Positions 1-13,012 of a stretch of DNA of 64,000 bases are shown here, in pieces. Positions within the stretch are counted from its first letter, which is position 1, and every line of letters starts with the position of its first letter. Where the stretch lies: contig OX388341.1 in assembly GCA_947579665.1 (NCBI GenBank), forward strand, positions 5,332,001-5,396,000, written 5' to 3'. The notes beneath the pieces were generated by a model that had not been told where the DNA came from, searched no databases, and saw only the letters and a program-made list of their open reading frames with translations. The DNA is from Sympetrum striolatum (Eukaryota; Arthropoda; Insecta; Odonata; Libellulidae). The position numbers and the translations under genes are program-made.

Positions 1-125
1 TATATTTAACAACGAGATGCACCTTAAGAAACCCTGAAGTGAAATATAGCAAGGTGACTGGGACTCGAACCGAGGTCTCTCACTTTCCATCTATTCTGGG
101 CACTTCTGTTATGGTTCCACTTTAA
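1..125 (-). repeat. tRNA-derived SINE remnant
   Basis: Read on the minus strand, 61-71 is a perfect pol III B box (GGTTCGAGTCC). The sequence around it matches the better preserved SINE at 41913-42047 through the B box and the following tail. The A-box half has decayed. No target duplication is visible and the copy may run off the window start. Confidence 0.6.
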
Positions 126-2941
126 CGCAAAATAATTTCCCTCGAGATGCGCTTGTCAAATATGGCAAAGCTTCACAGAAATGTTTAGTGTTATTAATTG
201 CAATCTTCTTGCCGTCAATTCTATGATGGCCAAATGTTCTCATGTTTCCTTATATATTCATTTTATAAAAGCATAAGCTTGGCTTCCATAATCTGTTGGG
301 CAATACGTGAACTTTGTTTTTAAAACTTAACATTTTTATAGTATTTTATCTTATCTCGCAATTTCGATTCAAAACACAAATTTTTCATGTCCGAAATAAG
401 ATCTTTATCGTGATTGTCTTCTTTTGTTACTCGTCTCGATTTCGTAGAACAGCTATTTTTATTTAATTTTGGTAAATAAATCAAGTCCGCAATTAACAAA
501 AACTATGTAAGTATTTATTTCTTATCGATGCGATTCGTTATATGGCGTAAACTCCGCGCGTTAGCCGATGTCGACAATGGCCATTATTAATTATAAGAGC
601 TAATTATTTTTGTTTGGGGGGGCTGTGAATATAGAACCTCATGATGACTCGAATTATTTGTTCAAATAAACCGTTTTTATTTAAAAATTTAAACTTTAAT
701 TTTCCTGCTGCCATTCCTGAGATGGAGTTATGCTAAGTGATGGCTTCCGCGCTTGATTATATGCACAGTGATAGGTCGATTGATAAGGGCAAGTTTGAAG
801 AAGGAAAACTGAATGGGGGAAGTCTACTGGCGCCAGTAAGTTGAACTCCTTTCTACTTTCACTGGTGCAAGGACTACTGGCGCATCATTTCATGTGTAAA
901 CCCAGCTTTGCATAGAAAAACTTTGAACTTAAAGATGTGATTTTTTCCAAATCGGAAAATATCTTCGAGTTCCTTTCGACTTGAAGTTGCTGTTTGGGTG
1001 TTCTAGGCCGAGGCACGTGTCACCCGGTTTCACCCATCTTTACGAATTCGTGACTCTCAGGATTTATGATGGTCGAAAGGAATGGCTCGAACAGTGTATT
1101 GAAATGAATAAACCAATGATTAAAAAGTGGAAAGCGTTTTGAAAAAAATATAAAAAATAAAGGAAGAAAATTTGGTTTCATTGTTGTTGAATAAGCTATT
1201 TGGGACTAATAAGCTAATCTTTTTGCATCGTTTTAAACCTAATTTTTTTGGGGACCATACATGTGCTAAAAGAGGGTTGTTGAGAAGAGACATTTTACAT
1301 TATTTTTGCTATTATTTGAGTTCTATCGAGAAGAGGGAGAAGGTTGTGGTATAGAAATATTACTCTCGAGCGCAATAGCAGCCTTAAAGAAATCGATACA
1401 TATAAAATAGTGAGTTCGCTAAAAACTCGAGAACAGCAAGTCGCAAAACTTTGAAATTTTGTACATTATTAAACGTCGACCCCGCGCAGAGTATAGACTA
1501 CTTTTTATGTACTTAAATTCCATGGTTCGAACTCAGGAGGGTCAATACATTTTCTTAACAAATGCACGTAAAGTACATTTGTTTTCGTTGTAGGATTCAT
1601 TTCTTTTGTTAAATTAGAAATAATAGCCGTAGAAAGTCGAACTAAGCACCAAAAGAGGGAGAATAGAATAAAAAATGTTATTTTTGTTGTGGAATATTGT
1701 TTACGATTCGAAATTGCGAGAGATTTAATATAACGCACGAATATTTTAATAAAATTTTAAGCAACCCATTTCCCTGGTGGTCAAGGCGATTGTTGAATTC
1801 GAACACAAGAGTTTATCCGTAAGAAAACATTGAGAATTTATGCCCACTTAAAATCAATACTTATAATAAGTTAATATTAGAATGTTAATACGAAGAGGAA
1901 AAAAATGATAGGATATTAGCATTTGCATTTATGCATGATATGTTGTGAAGAATCGCGCGCACAAACATACGAATACGAGTATTTAAGAAATTTTTTCATA
2001 TTTAAGCGTCTATAGCAACCAAATTTAATTGATATCAACGTAATTGTTTACCGAAATTTCCGTGAAATAAAAGTGTTTGATAGAAGTATGTTACTCTAAA
2101 TTACTTTCTCTATTAATTCAACCAATGGTAAATAAATAACCTGGTAAGTAACTTGCAGATGTTTTTAATATAAAACTCTGAATTAAGTATTAAATGAAAT
2201 CTAACTGCATTGATTTATATTTAGCGATTGACGAAAATGAAGTCAGCGCAGATCGTAAAGATTTCCATTGACTCGGTGATTGTAATTTTCATGGCGTTGA
2301 ACGGCGAGTGGTCAAAACGTAGCGGATCTCCAAAATCGTAACACTGACCAAAATGGTAAAGCGACTTTAGGTTAACGCATATAACAACCGTGTGTTGTTA
2401 TATTCGGAATGGTAAAAATAATTTATTTGTGGTTTTCTTAGATGTTTAATTATTTCACTGAGCTTCGTGTTTATGTTTCGTAATTTAGTATTGGGTTACA
2501 AGTCAGATCCATATTTTTACTTACTTCCAAAAAGAATATTCATCGGTACTTTAAAGAGATATAAAATTAAATTCTGTTATCTAAGTTTAATCTTAATTTC
2601 TTTATACCTTTGTGCCTCTCTGAAAATGTCTCTTTAAATATGGTGCTGCTTATCCTAAAGTGATCTTGGAATATACTTTTATATTTCTTAAACGAATGTT
2701 GTCTTAATTGAAGGAATTATTAATTCAAATGATATGAGATAGAATATTGAGTTGACGTGGCTTTGTAGACATTATTATTTGGTTTATTGCTTTGGGAATT
2801 ATTATTGCCTGGAATTAGCTATCTACCTTCAACTATGAAGAATGTGGTGCGATCAAAAATCTGTCTTTTACACTGTTTTTTATTAATGTTAATTTCTCCG
2901 TTGAGAATCAACGGGCACTTCAGCTAGTAAACAGTAAAAGG
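126..2941. other. AT-rich stretch with no recognised feature
   Basis: Only short, stop-rich frames are present. No repeat ends, RNA gene or convincing exon was recognised. Confidence 0.5.
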
Positions 2942-3408
2942 GCACGTTTTTAAATTCATCGATGGATCCATCGATGGCATCGGAAATCCATCAATCCGTT
3001 TTTCATTCATCGATGGATTTACGATGCTTTTCACCTATGTCCATCGCTTCCATTGAGATTAGTTCCCGATGAAGAGCCGACGGTTCTGATGACAGCAGCG
3101 GGTCACTGAAATGTCAATATCAATAACCCTATAAAAAGCCAGTAAATGGCAACTAACAATGGAAAATATAACGTATTTATAATGCAAGAATCAAGGAACT
3201 AAAAAGATGAGAAGATTTACGTTTCAACAGAGCTTAAAGAATTCTGGAGATGGGACAAGTTGTAAATGCAACAGTAGCCATCTTGTCAAACAGCAGAAAA
3301 ACCAACGAACTGTTCTTAAATTCATCAAGAATCGATAATCCATCGAAGTAATCAGACAAATATCGATGCAATCCATCGCTCATCGGATTGGTGAATTTAA
3401 AAACGTGC
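2942..3408. repeat. MITE-like element with 17-bp terminal inverted repeats
   Basis: GCACGTTTTTAAATTCA at 2942-2958 is perfectly inverted at 3392-3408. Just inside both ends lie clusters of CATCGATGG-type motifs (about 2960-3015 and 3330-3390), so the subterminal regions are also similar. No coding capacity and no clear target duplication, so the superfamily is undetermined. Confidence 0.65.
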
Positions 3409-4129
3409 TCAATCCCACATAATGTTTAAACGAATCGTCCTTCCACGCCCTCTGTGAAAACCGAGTGATCGCAGCTCTGTTGATAGTTTCTCATAACGAA
3501 AAATTTTGAGACAACGTGTTTTGATAGTGCCAGCAATATCGCAACAGAGGATTAATCTCCTTCTTTCATCGTCTTTTGCGAACGAAGAGGAGTTCTCTTC
3601 GTGCACTTCTTTGTATTGGCGTATCGATCTATTTCTTAACACGCACAAAAAGGTAAGTTTATACTACAACATCATAAACGTACAAATTGATGTCATTAGT
3701 TTCATATATCCTAATTAACAAATCTGGGACCTGTGAAGAGGCTTTGATTAAGCCGATGTCCCTCGCCTACGCACCTGCAACAGTGATTTTGGACGGCTGT
3801 CGTTCGCCTGTCTTTTGTTAGTCGTCCGTTTGGCTTGGTCTCTTTGTTTCGACTATCTTTTCTGTAATTTTACCACACTTCCGACCCCTAAAAGCATTCT
3901 GTAACATTGATTCAACATTTTTATTTACAAAACCTTGAATCTTAAAAATTGCTGATATTTTATGACATAACCCTTGCAATAAGCCCTATTTTGCTCCTGA
4001 CTGATTGTGAGTGACTCCGGACTAGTCATAAACTACTATGGGAGTGTTTTCTGTGTGAGGTGCCTGCAAGCCACCTTCCGGCGTGTGGCAGGGGGTGCAG
4101 GCACCTTGACTATTTTCCTAATCGATTGC
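3409..4129. other. No assigned feature; possible splice donor at 3653
   Basis: Short frames overlap on both strands. On the plus strand a frame from 3506 runs into a good donor (GTAAGT at 3653), compatible with a short exon, but nothing in the peptide is recognisable. Confidence 0.25.
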
Positions 4130-4540
4130 TTTTGCGTAAAAAATGGATTATTTAAACAAATCGTTCAGGTATCTATTTTCCTGATCTTCCTCGCTGTATC
4201 AGAACGGCCTCTTCAATCTATAATCCATCCCTGAATCATTTGAGTAACGCTCATTAATTTATCGTAGCACTTGCATCGCCGTTCGTTGTATCTTTTCTAA
4301 TTCCCGAAACGACGCTTGTCGTCAGGGTCCCATATGCATGCCGTAGGTGAGGCCTAACTAACGCTAAGTAACTTAGCTCGCGAACGTTTTCTTCCTTCCT
4401 ACTAACTTTCTACTCTTAACGAAACCGAGTTCCACGGATGAGGTTACTCCACGATACATTCGTGAGAGGTACTCCAAGATATTTCACCGAGTCTACTATT
4501 TTGTTTTTGTATCAGCTGATAAATTCCGCAATAAATTGGT
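4130..4540 (-). pseudogene. Non-LTR reverse transcriptase, C-terminal fragment (decayed)
   Basis: Minus-strand translation gives blocks typical of the region after the RT domain in jockey/CR1-like LINEs: RELSYLALVRPHLRHA, then in a shifted frame ACIWDPDDKRRFGN, and further on VTQMIQGWIID and RSDTARKIRK. Frames change between blocks and stops interrupt them, so this is a dead, 5'-truncated LINE copy. The ends are approximate. Confidence 0.6.
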
Positions 4541-7474
4541 ATTTCGCGAAGTAACACGGGCAAATTGGAGGAAGCATAAAAAAGTTGCATTTGTATCCAC
4601 AGGAATGCAATTTTACACCCAAAGGCCTATTTCGAAGTACTGTTCGTAAAATAATATATATTTTCATTTTTACCCGTAAATCAGACTTACGTTAAATAAA
4701 TTATTTTCTTGTTTAATAACTTTTTCAGTTAAAAAGTATATTTTAATAAATTTTCTTAGACTTATCTCAATCCTAATTAGTTTATTACTATTCGATTTTT
4801 TTTATTAATTCTGTGTGAATGTTGTTGTTAAAGTCTACATCCATGCTTAAAAATTATAAGAAGTTTTACAGCATAGTAATTGTATATAAGTAGGTTAATG
4901 ATTTGAGAAGTTGGCTTGTTTCTTGTATGTTTGCTTGTTCTGTGGTCTCATTCAGCCCTGAGAGAAGCCAAAAATATCTGTTTTGGCTCCTCACTTCAAT
5001 TCACCAGTTCAGCGAGTTTTAAAGTCGTATTTGATTCGAGCCAAATCCTTCGTGAACATAAAATCACAGCTTAAGCAGATGGATTTACTGTAAGTTGGAC
5101 AGTATGTTACGATGGTTATGGTTAGCGAATCTAGGAGGAGAGTCATTGAATGAAATCTAAATGTTCAGGAATTACTCTTTGGAAAGTCATTGAAGTAATG
5201 AAGAAAATTTACATAGGTTTTCTCTTCATTAGAGTCATTTTAGTTACTGAAGTCATTAATAGACGTGTTAGGTACTGCGTCAATAATAGACTCCGGAAGT
5301 TGTTAGCAACGAAATTGGTTATCAATTGAGATTGCTAATTAACGGATTCCTTACTCATTGTTTTAATCCTCGAATGTTTTAGTGAGTCTTTATTGTTTAA
5401 TTAGCCTTTGTATGCTATGTGATTTATGAAAAACATATTGTTGCGTCGTCAGAATTCCGAGTGCTAAAATATTTCAGCCCCAATGGTGGCACCGGCCATG
5501 CGTTCTCATTGTCGATTTTTGATTGCAATGGTCGTCATTCATGGTCGAAAAACTTGCACAACAAAGGGCGTTGCACAAACAATGGTTTATGTTACGGATT
5601 GATGCACAACAGAAACATCACTTAAGATCTAAATCCATTGCGTTAACTGTTTGATCGTATGTAGTTCTGGATCTGACTATAGTCCTGTAGGAAAATTTAA
5701 GTAGGGAGTTTATTTATGAGGAATGCTTAGCAGATGTACTAGTACATATTTTGGGCTTGAGTGGACATTTTCCATCTGGTACATTTTCCAGCTATGACGT
5801 TATCAAAGATGGCGGCCACTAAAAATTCAGGCGTAAATGGAGAACAAACCTCAATGGAGACTGAGGTATTGCAAATATCGACATTTCAGTGCGGATCAAC
5901 GATGAATTTATTAACTGTATTAAATTTCTTAAATTTTGAATTTATTGAGTGAAATCCATGGTTCTACGACGCCTAGAAATGAACAATAAATTTTGAGTAT
6001 TGACAACCCGCAAAACGACAAACATTCTGGAGACAGACATCACTTCACATTTTACTTTTTGGAAGCCATATTTGCGCTAATTTTCATATTTATTTCATTG
6101 AAAATGTCTCAGTTATCATTTGGGACCTACTACTACATTCCAGAAAAAAATCTCAATCCTCAAATTTTCCTACAGGACTCGAGTCAGATCCGGAACTAGT
6201 ATGTGGGCCTCTGGATGCGATCCTCGTGATCTTGTCGAAACTTTTCATTATTGCATTAAGTGAATATCAATCCGAACACAAGACAACTTGAATGCGGTTT
6301 CCACAACAAGGCACTTGAATTCTTGGCATCCGCGCGCGAATCACAGCTCAGTCAAATTTATTTCATACTCTGAAACTTTTCATTGATGTAGGTTCAAAAT
6401 TCAGAGCTGTGTTGAATTTAGTCATTTTAGTCTCTAAGGAAATCTAGAGAAATTGTTTTCGGGGGAATCGGTTTTAAAAGGAATTGATGAATGAGAATTC
6501 GAAAACGGGAATTCTTCGAGTATTCCTCCATAGAAACGCCTAAAACAGGAACAATACATCCAAAAGCTTTTTGGTGTTCCAAAAGGAATGTCCGAGAGTC
6601 TGTGGCCCACAAATGCAGAGTTCTTTATTCTCATGTATCTCCTTGGGTAAGTCGGGGGGTGCCAGTTTGAATTTATGATTCTGCGAGAGGCTGTAATTGC
6701 CGATAATATTCACGAATAATATTAATTTCGGTAAAAATTCCTGAAAACGGTGTTGCTTAAATAAGTTCAATTTTTCGGCCGTAAATTCAGTTTACTATTA
6801 ACGAAAGAAACATTGTTCCCATTTGGTGGAACTCGAGGTGAGGACAGTTAAGCGGCTTCAATAAAAAATAATACTAAAAATATGCTAGTGTGGACCACAG
6901 TTTGTGATGCCAGAGGATAATCAATTACCTCAAGGTAATGCGGTAGTCTCTACTCTGCAAACGATTTCTAATTCTACGAAAGAACATTATCTCCAAAAAT
7001 TGGAAAGTTTGACATTTACGGAATTCACTTTCAGTTGAATAACTAAAAAAATTACTCCATTAGCAGGTACGTTTTGAAAGCCCCAAGAGTTTGTGAAGTT
7101 GAGGGTTTCACAACCGGTTGCCCGCGTCCCTTGAAATTCTGGTGTTACGACGTTGATGTTTTAAAAAGCTCCCTCTCGAATTGGGTCAAATTAGATCAAA
7201 CTCTCTTGGATTGAAACCTCTGCTAAATTAGTGGTATTTGCTCCTTCTTTTGCTGGACCATGAGATTCTGCAGATCCAACCTCTTTGAGAATCTCCCAAC
7301 TCCAAAGCCGTCTTGCAGACGCTCCCGGTCTTATTCCCCGGTATTCTGAGGAAGCAAGAAAGGAATGCCGCACTTTTACGATAACCAAAGCGCTTTTCGG
7401 AGACAATGCCCTCCTCCTCGTAAAATACTTTAGGAAACGTAAAATGTAGGCTTCATAGCGCTTTGAGTAAGAGT
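4541..7474. other. Long stretch with no recognised gene or element
   Basis: All frames are under about 80 codons and frequently overlap on opposite strands without family motifs. Small self-complementary words occur (for example near 4970-5000), but no repeat ends or RNA genes were recognised. Confidence 0.45.
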
Positions 7475-7995
7475 ACTTTCACACACGACGGGTTTTCCCG
7501 TGGGTAGTAAACCATTGAAGTAAATAGAGCTTTTCACACTAGCTGTGAAGGGATGATATATTGCGTGGTAGCCGTGTTACAGCCATCCCAACGACTGAAG
7601 AGGACGGCACCGGGACGGCACCTTTACGACCGGTGTGGGTAGTAATGCACGTAGGTCAAGTGAGCGCTTTCACATTGAACGGTTTTTGCCGGGTGCCTTC
7701 CCCCATCCCTTGCTGCTTTCCTCCTTCTTTTGACCTTTTAAAACCACCAGTATTAATTATTTTTTCATCGATAACTGTTGAATGTAAACATACATAATTT
7801 ATCATTCACCAATGAGTAAGGTTCATTTTTTTTTGGCACGCGACGTCAGTCGTTGAGTCGGCTGTAACCCGGCCTATAATCCCTTCTCGGCTAGTGTGAA
7901 AGGCTCCACTTACTTCCATTACTTACTACCCTCGTGACTCAGCTTAAAAACCGGATATGGTTTGCCGGCCGGGCGAAACCGGTGTGTGTATAAAT
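7475..7995. repeat. MITE-like element with imperfect terminal inverted repeats
   Basis: The left end (about 7475-7545) and right end (about 7885-7995) are imperfect inverted copies. Shared blocks include ACACAC followed by CGGG, GGGTAGTAA, and TTTCACACTAGC near the inner edge of each arm. A further copy of the end motif lies inside (about 7660-7700). No transposase is encoded, and the superfamily is unknown. Confidence 0.5.
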
Positions 7996-8795
7996 AGCCT
8001 TACTCCTTACGTGTAGTTAAGTCCATGCAGTGGTTTGCCAATGGGCAGCCGCTAATGTTTATGAGGCCAGTTCGAATCCCATGCTGGCGGTATTTGCATA
8101 AATCCAGATATTTATGGAAGAATTTATAAATGCTTTTTTGCTCTCCCAGATAATATTCTACGAGCAAAGCTGTGCCGTTGAAGGGGAAATCAGGTGGAAT
8201 TTCATTTTTTAAAAAGGAAGAAGATATAAGATTTTTACTTTCCACAGTAATTGTGTTTACTATTAATTTACTGAGTACATTTACTGCATACGTGCTTAGA
8301 TAAGAACTTGGTGATCAAACTGCAACTCTTATGCTACATTAGTGAACTAAGTATTCTTAATCGTAATGAATCATGAGATGCATTTTTATTCGTTAAAATT
8401 AACGTTAATTTCAAAATTTGCAAATTTGATGGTTTATTTTGACGGATTACTTTTTTGCCAAATGGTGACTGAGACATTTGTTATAGAAGAAAATATGAAA
8501 AAAGAGGAATAATCCGGCATTCCAGTATTCCCAAAGGCATAATGTGATTTGACATCCTATTTCGCCTGCCATAGGATATTTGTCGGCTTTGGTGATCAGG
8601 GAAATAGATGTTATAACGAATTGATTTTTAAAAAATCTCCCTTTTCGATATGTATTCATCTTTTGGCACACGCCGGAAGGCTACTTACCTTTTGCATGTA
8701 GAAGGAGGATGTGGAATGAAACATATTTACAAATTAGTGTTGCAAAGGATTCATTCATTCATGAGTGTTCTACCTCTCGGTAGGTTCATGTACAA
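7996..8795. other. Unassigned; weak B-box-like motif at 8069
   Basis: A B-box-like AGTTCGAATCC at 8069-8079 suggests a decayed tRNA-derived SINE, but no A box or tail was recognised. The remainder shows nothing. Confidence 0.3.
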
Positions 8796-10330
8796 TCAGA
8801 AATCCCTATTAAGCGCCATCTCCTTCATTTCCTTATAGTCAACCCCATCCCTTATGTCATCCAAAAACTGGTCTCTGTCTCTGTCTTCCCCTCTGTTTCT
8901 CCCCCTGAATCCTCCCCTCAACACAACCTTTACCAATCCCCTCAATATTTGACCCACCCATTTCTTCTGACGATGCTTAATCACGCCAATTAAAGCCCTC
9001 TCCTCCCCAACCATCTCTAACACCTCCGAATTTGTTTTTCTATCAAACCAACTAACTTTTTCCATTCTACGCCATAACCACATCTCGAAGGCCTCCAAAC
9101 GTTTAACTTCTTCCTTTCTTAAAGTCCACGTTTCGCACCCATAGAGAAACACAGTCCAGACCAGGGATTTCACCAATCTTTTCCTAATTCCTTTGTCAAG
9201 ACCTTTGGTCATCAATTCCTTTCGCTTCATTAATTCTTCTTTGGCCAAGGCTATTCTTTTACGAACCTCAACTTTACATCTTCCGTCCCAAGAGAGAGTA
9301 CTTCCCAAGTAAGAAAATTTATCTACCTGCTCTGGTTTTTCCCCATCCACCCTAATAGTTAACTTAGTTTTCCATTAGTGAACCTCAAAACTTAAGTTTC
9401 ACTTACGTTAATTTTCATTCCAAACTCCCCTGCTTTATCTTTAAGAGCATTTACTAATGTTTGCAAACCCTTTATGGAATCACACGCAATAGCTTTAATG
9501 TCTGAATACCTTCACTACTTCCCCACCAACCTTTACTCCCTTGTCTATTTCTTCCCAGGCTTCTTTCACCATTTCCTCTGCATATATATTAAAAAGCGTA
9601 GGTGACATAGGACACCCTTGTCTTACCCCCAATTCAGCCCAATCCGATTCCTCATCAGCTAACCTTACGCGGGCTGTTTGATTCAGAAACAAATTTACGC
9701 CTATCGCTCTAGTCTAACCCATATTTCTTTAATATCCCCATCAGTATTGCCCACTGGACTCAATCAAATGGCTTTTAAAAATCTAAAAAACACACACATA
9801 AGTCCCTCTTAAATTCGGGGCTTCGTTCTGCAGGTACTCTATTCACCCCAATTGCATCCCTCGTTCCTTTCCCTCTCTGAAAACCAAACTGGTCTTCTCC
9901 GATTCGGCCTTTAATTTTTCCCTCTATCCATCTATTCAGGACCCGTAATTTTGCCTCGTGAGAGATTAGGCTAATTGTGCGTTAATCCCGACTGTAGCGT
10001 TGTTCCTTTTCTGTAAAGCAATTGAGATGGTTTTGGTAAAATCATTTGCCCATTGCACTTCATCGTAAACCTTTTCTAATTAAATCATAGAAACGCTTCT
10101 TACCTATATCCCTCAGGTTCTTAAGGAACTCCACTGGGATCTCGTCAACCCCCGTTTCTCTATTCCCTTTCATATCCCACAATGCCCGTTCTATTTCACA
10201 ATCAAATAACCCAGGTCCAACATCGTTGTCTTCAACTTCTTCCTCACCTTCTATTTCTTTTTCAAATAGCCTTATTAGTTTCCCTTCTTAGTTCGTTGTT
10301 CTGTACATTCTGGTGTTGACTCTTTTCCAT
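8796..10330 (-). pseudogene. RTE-type LINE reverse transcriptase (pseudogene)
   Basis: In minus-strand order the conserved blocks are GVDEIPVEFLKNLRDIG, RTISLISHEAKLRVLNR, IGEDQFGFQRGKGTRDAIG, ARVRLADEESDWAELG with GVRQGCPMSPTLFNIYAEEM, then KINV, FSYLGSTLSWDGR and FLYGCETWTLR. This is the RT palm and C-terminal region of the LINE family often annotated as craniofacial development protein 2-like in insects. Several stops and frameshifts separate blocks. At about 9495-9515 the FADD catalytic box has been lost: the frame reads KVFRH then stop, and resumes as DIKAIACDS in another frame. The endonuclease half is absent, so this is a dead 5'-truncated insertion. Assignment to the RTE clade rather than a neighbouring one is an inference. 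Confidence 0.8.
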
Positions 10331-11127
10331 TTCCTCCATTTTATTAAACATCTCTACAGTTACCCATGGTTTTCTAATTATGGTTTGTTTAACCTTCCCA
10401 ACAGTTTTTTGAGCACAATCCTTGACACAAAAGATTAAATAAACAATAATCTTGGATACAAAAACGGTTGTATCTATTTTGAGTAAATTCCAGAAGAAAA
10501 ATTAGTTTCAGTTTACGAAGATTTTGGATGAACCGATATTCCTCTGTATATGTTTCCAAATCATAATTTAGGCGATATGGGAGATGAATTAAGAATTTCT
10601 ATCCTAATTGAGAAGTGTATATTTGGGAAGAATAATTAAAATATGAACATTTTTCACGGATATTGTTTAATATAAATTAAACTTCTGTTGGTAATTTAAA
10701 AATCACGCGGCACCCCCCCCCCCACAACACGCCAAGGTGAAGACGTTTTTTTAATGAAAGCTAAAGTAAATAAATCGTTCCTGAGTTATTATGAGCGTCG
10801 ATAGAGAATAATTCCACTAAAATTCAGAACCCTTTCTTAAAGATGAAAGAGAGAAATTTGGCCAAGAGTTCTCCGAACCGCAGGATATTTGTTGAATAAG
10901 AATGCGTTGAAACAAAGCAGTGCAGTTACGAATCTTAAAAATCAATATGAGTAGAATAATGAATGCGCATATTTTCTGTACTTATTTCTAATATTTTTGT
11001 TTCGTTCGAGAGCGATATTTTCCATCTAATTTACTGCATTCGATCCTCTTCGAATTATATTTTACGATAGAAACTAGATGCATACTTCCGCTGTTCGCTC
11101 CTAACTGTATTCGTCTTCTCTTTCCAG
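10331..11127. other. Unassigned AT-rich stretch
   Basis: Contains a poly-C run near 10711-10722. Nothing else was recognised. Confidence 0.4.
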
Positions 11128-11271
11128 GGTGAAGTGGAAGTGAGGTACCATCTGCAGCTAGTCCAGGGCCTCCGGGCTGTAGTGGTGTGGAAGCACACAG
11201 TTCATCTTTCATGTGTATATGTAAATAATTTCGTTTGCAATTTGTTATCGCAGAAATTCTTGTGTAAATAA
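11128..11271 (+). CDS. Candidate terminal exon of an unidentified host gene
   Basis: A pyrimidine-rich tract ending in a good acceptor (TTTCCAG at 11121-11127) opens a frame that stays open for 47 codons and stops at 11269-11271. An AATAAA polyadenylation signal overlaps the stop (11267-11272). The stretch is clearly more GC-rich than its surroundings and begins GEVEVRYHLQLVQGLRAVVV. No domain is recognised and no upstream exon was found, so it could equally be a non-coding transcript's last exon or chance. Confidence 0.3.
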   Translation, partial: GEVEVRYHLQLVQGLRAVVVWKHTVHLSCVYVNNFVCNLLSQKFLCK

Positions 11272-12364
11272 ACGTTGACAGTTTAGGCGTCTGTCATTTG
11301 GATTCTTGTAAGTGTGCTTTCTGGGCATTTCACGAAAGGAAAGGCCTTCCACGCCATTGACGGCATCAACCATCGTGAGACGAGTAGAATAATTCCTGAC
11401 GCGTATTTTGCGAATAATCCAACAATTTCGTATTGAAAAATCGAAATAATAACCGATTTCAATACGATTCCCGATTCTTATAAATTCTTCAGTTCTGTTA
11501 CTTTCGGAATGGGAATCAAATACTTAACACTTAATCGAAGAATTAATAGAATGGTTAGTGCAAAAGCATAGGGGAAGTTAGCTTTGCTTATGATCACAGG
11601 TTTCCCGTATCTTATTTTCGTAAGTAAATGTTACCTTATCTACAGAAAGTTAACTTTTGGTTTCTTTACTACGAATATGAAATCAAACTTAAATTACATC
11701 GCAAAGTATAACTTTTATAAGTGGATATTTATTAAAATTTCAGCATCGATATCAAAGATCCCGACAAAATACTCACTACTACGACATCTGAGATTTCTGA
11801 GAAAATAAAGCGAACCAAAGGATGTTGGTGATGGTCAGTGAGAAAGATTGCTGATTCCTTTCAATTACAGCTCAGAATCGCTAGAAAATTTGAAGAACTT
11901 TCATTAAAATTAAGTTATTAACGGATCGAGAAAAAAATGAATTGGATTGTGGACAATTTCATTTCAAAGCTCATGGCGAATTGCCAAAGTAATAGGGAAG
12001 AGCGGGGTATGACCGTACGCCATGTTTTCCGGTTATAGAGTGGGAGTCCGATCGGTTTCGCACCCTAGCAAAAGACCCCGCAAGCTCGCCGGAGACGTGG
12101 TTGCTGTATGATCAACGGTGTGGTTCATGTGAAACAAAATAGTGTTTTCGCTTGATTTGTTACTATTTCTAAGCTTCAAGTAATTAGAGAGGAAGGCGGA
12201 AAGCCTTTACATATTAGCTAGTAACTACCAAACCATAATAATCTACGGTTCTTGAGCTATATTTTGGATACACTCGGTGATTCGTGTATGGTAAGGTTAG
12301 TAATTTGTCACGAGGTCAAAGTCGGGGCAAAGCCGTACATTGACCCAAAGAATTTCTGCCTAGG
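11272..12364. other. Unassigned stretch
   Basis: AT-rich with short frames only. A GC-richer patch at about 12005-12120 has no recognisable coding or repeat signature. Confidence 0.4.
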
Positions 12365-12520
12365 AGGTGGTTCCCGAAGCATGTGGATCCAAGGATCTGT
12401 GCCTTATGTGTGGGGAATTCGGAAAAGACAAAGTTCCGCTGTTCAGGTTGGGTGCACTCTGCTTGTAGTGCTGCAGAGTCAGCAGAAGATTTTATGTGCG
12501 ACTTTTGTATCAATACCTAA
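12365..12520 (+). pseudogene. Degenerate PHD-type zinc finger, probably transposon-derived
   Basis: A 51-codon open stretch (stop at 12518) contains ICALC, then RCSGWVHSACSAAESAEDF and MCDFC. The pattern C-x2-C ... C-x4-H-x2-C-x12-C-x2-C is the second half of a PHD finger. The spacing between the first Cys pair and the rest is too short, so the first half is damaged. PHD fingers of this look occur at the C-terminus of pogo/jerky-type transposases in insects, which is the most likely source. No transposase core was seen next to it. Confidence 0.5.
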
Positions 12521-12704
12521 TTGCATCGTATGCCTAATTAACTACGAAAACTTTCATTTTTTACAGGCCAAACTAGACTTAAACGGTTGAGTGCAATGCT
12601 TGTTTCTTTATTTACTTCCCTAATCACGCGCTTATGTTTATGTGCGGCATTGCCCCGCCCCCCGTACGGGATTACCCCAACCAATGAGGCAATTGAGGAC
12701 AGTG

Positions 12705-13012
12705 TAACTTTTTACTTTCTCCCTAAACGTAATATAGAGAAAGTATTGTATTCGCAAAAAAATTCGACCTCCAGATTTCAACGGAAATAGATGTTTTGGG
12801 GCCCATAGAGTTCATTTTCGCTATTTTCCCGAACATGACTGTCTGTGTGTCTGTGTGTGTGTGTCTGTCTGTGGTAAAAAAAATTATGGACGCTCTATCT
12901 TAAAAAGTAATTATCCGATCATTTCCAAAATTCATAATTAGTATTTTCCTAACAATTTTAACAGTTGATTAGTTTTTAGTGAATATTGCTCAACCAGAAT
13001 TTGCGGTTTATC
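12705..13012 (+). repeat. Modular MITE family, copy A (truncated)
   Basis: Begins like copy B at 20245: ACTTTCT then GAGAAAGTATTG forming an imperfect hairpin, then a frame about ATTTCAACGGAAATA and GTTTTGGGG, then a TG-rich microsatellite (about 12840-12875) and the start of a 300-bp module containing TTGATTAGTTTTT. It stops abruptly where a LINE fragment begins (13013). Confidence 0.7.

Noticed and set aside
6427..6770. Three overlapping minus-strand frames of 61-76 codons
   Set aside because: Overlap one another in different frames with no recognised motif.
12252..12590. 112-codon plus-strand frame
   Set aside because: The overlapping frame at 12365 carries the zinc-finger spacing; this one has no motif.
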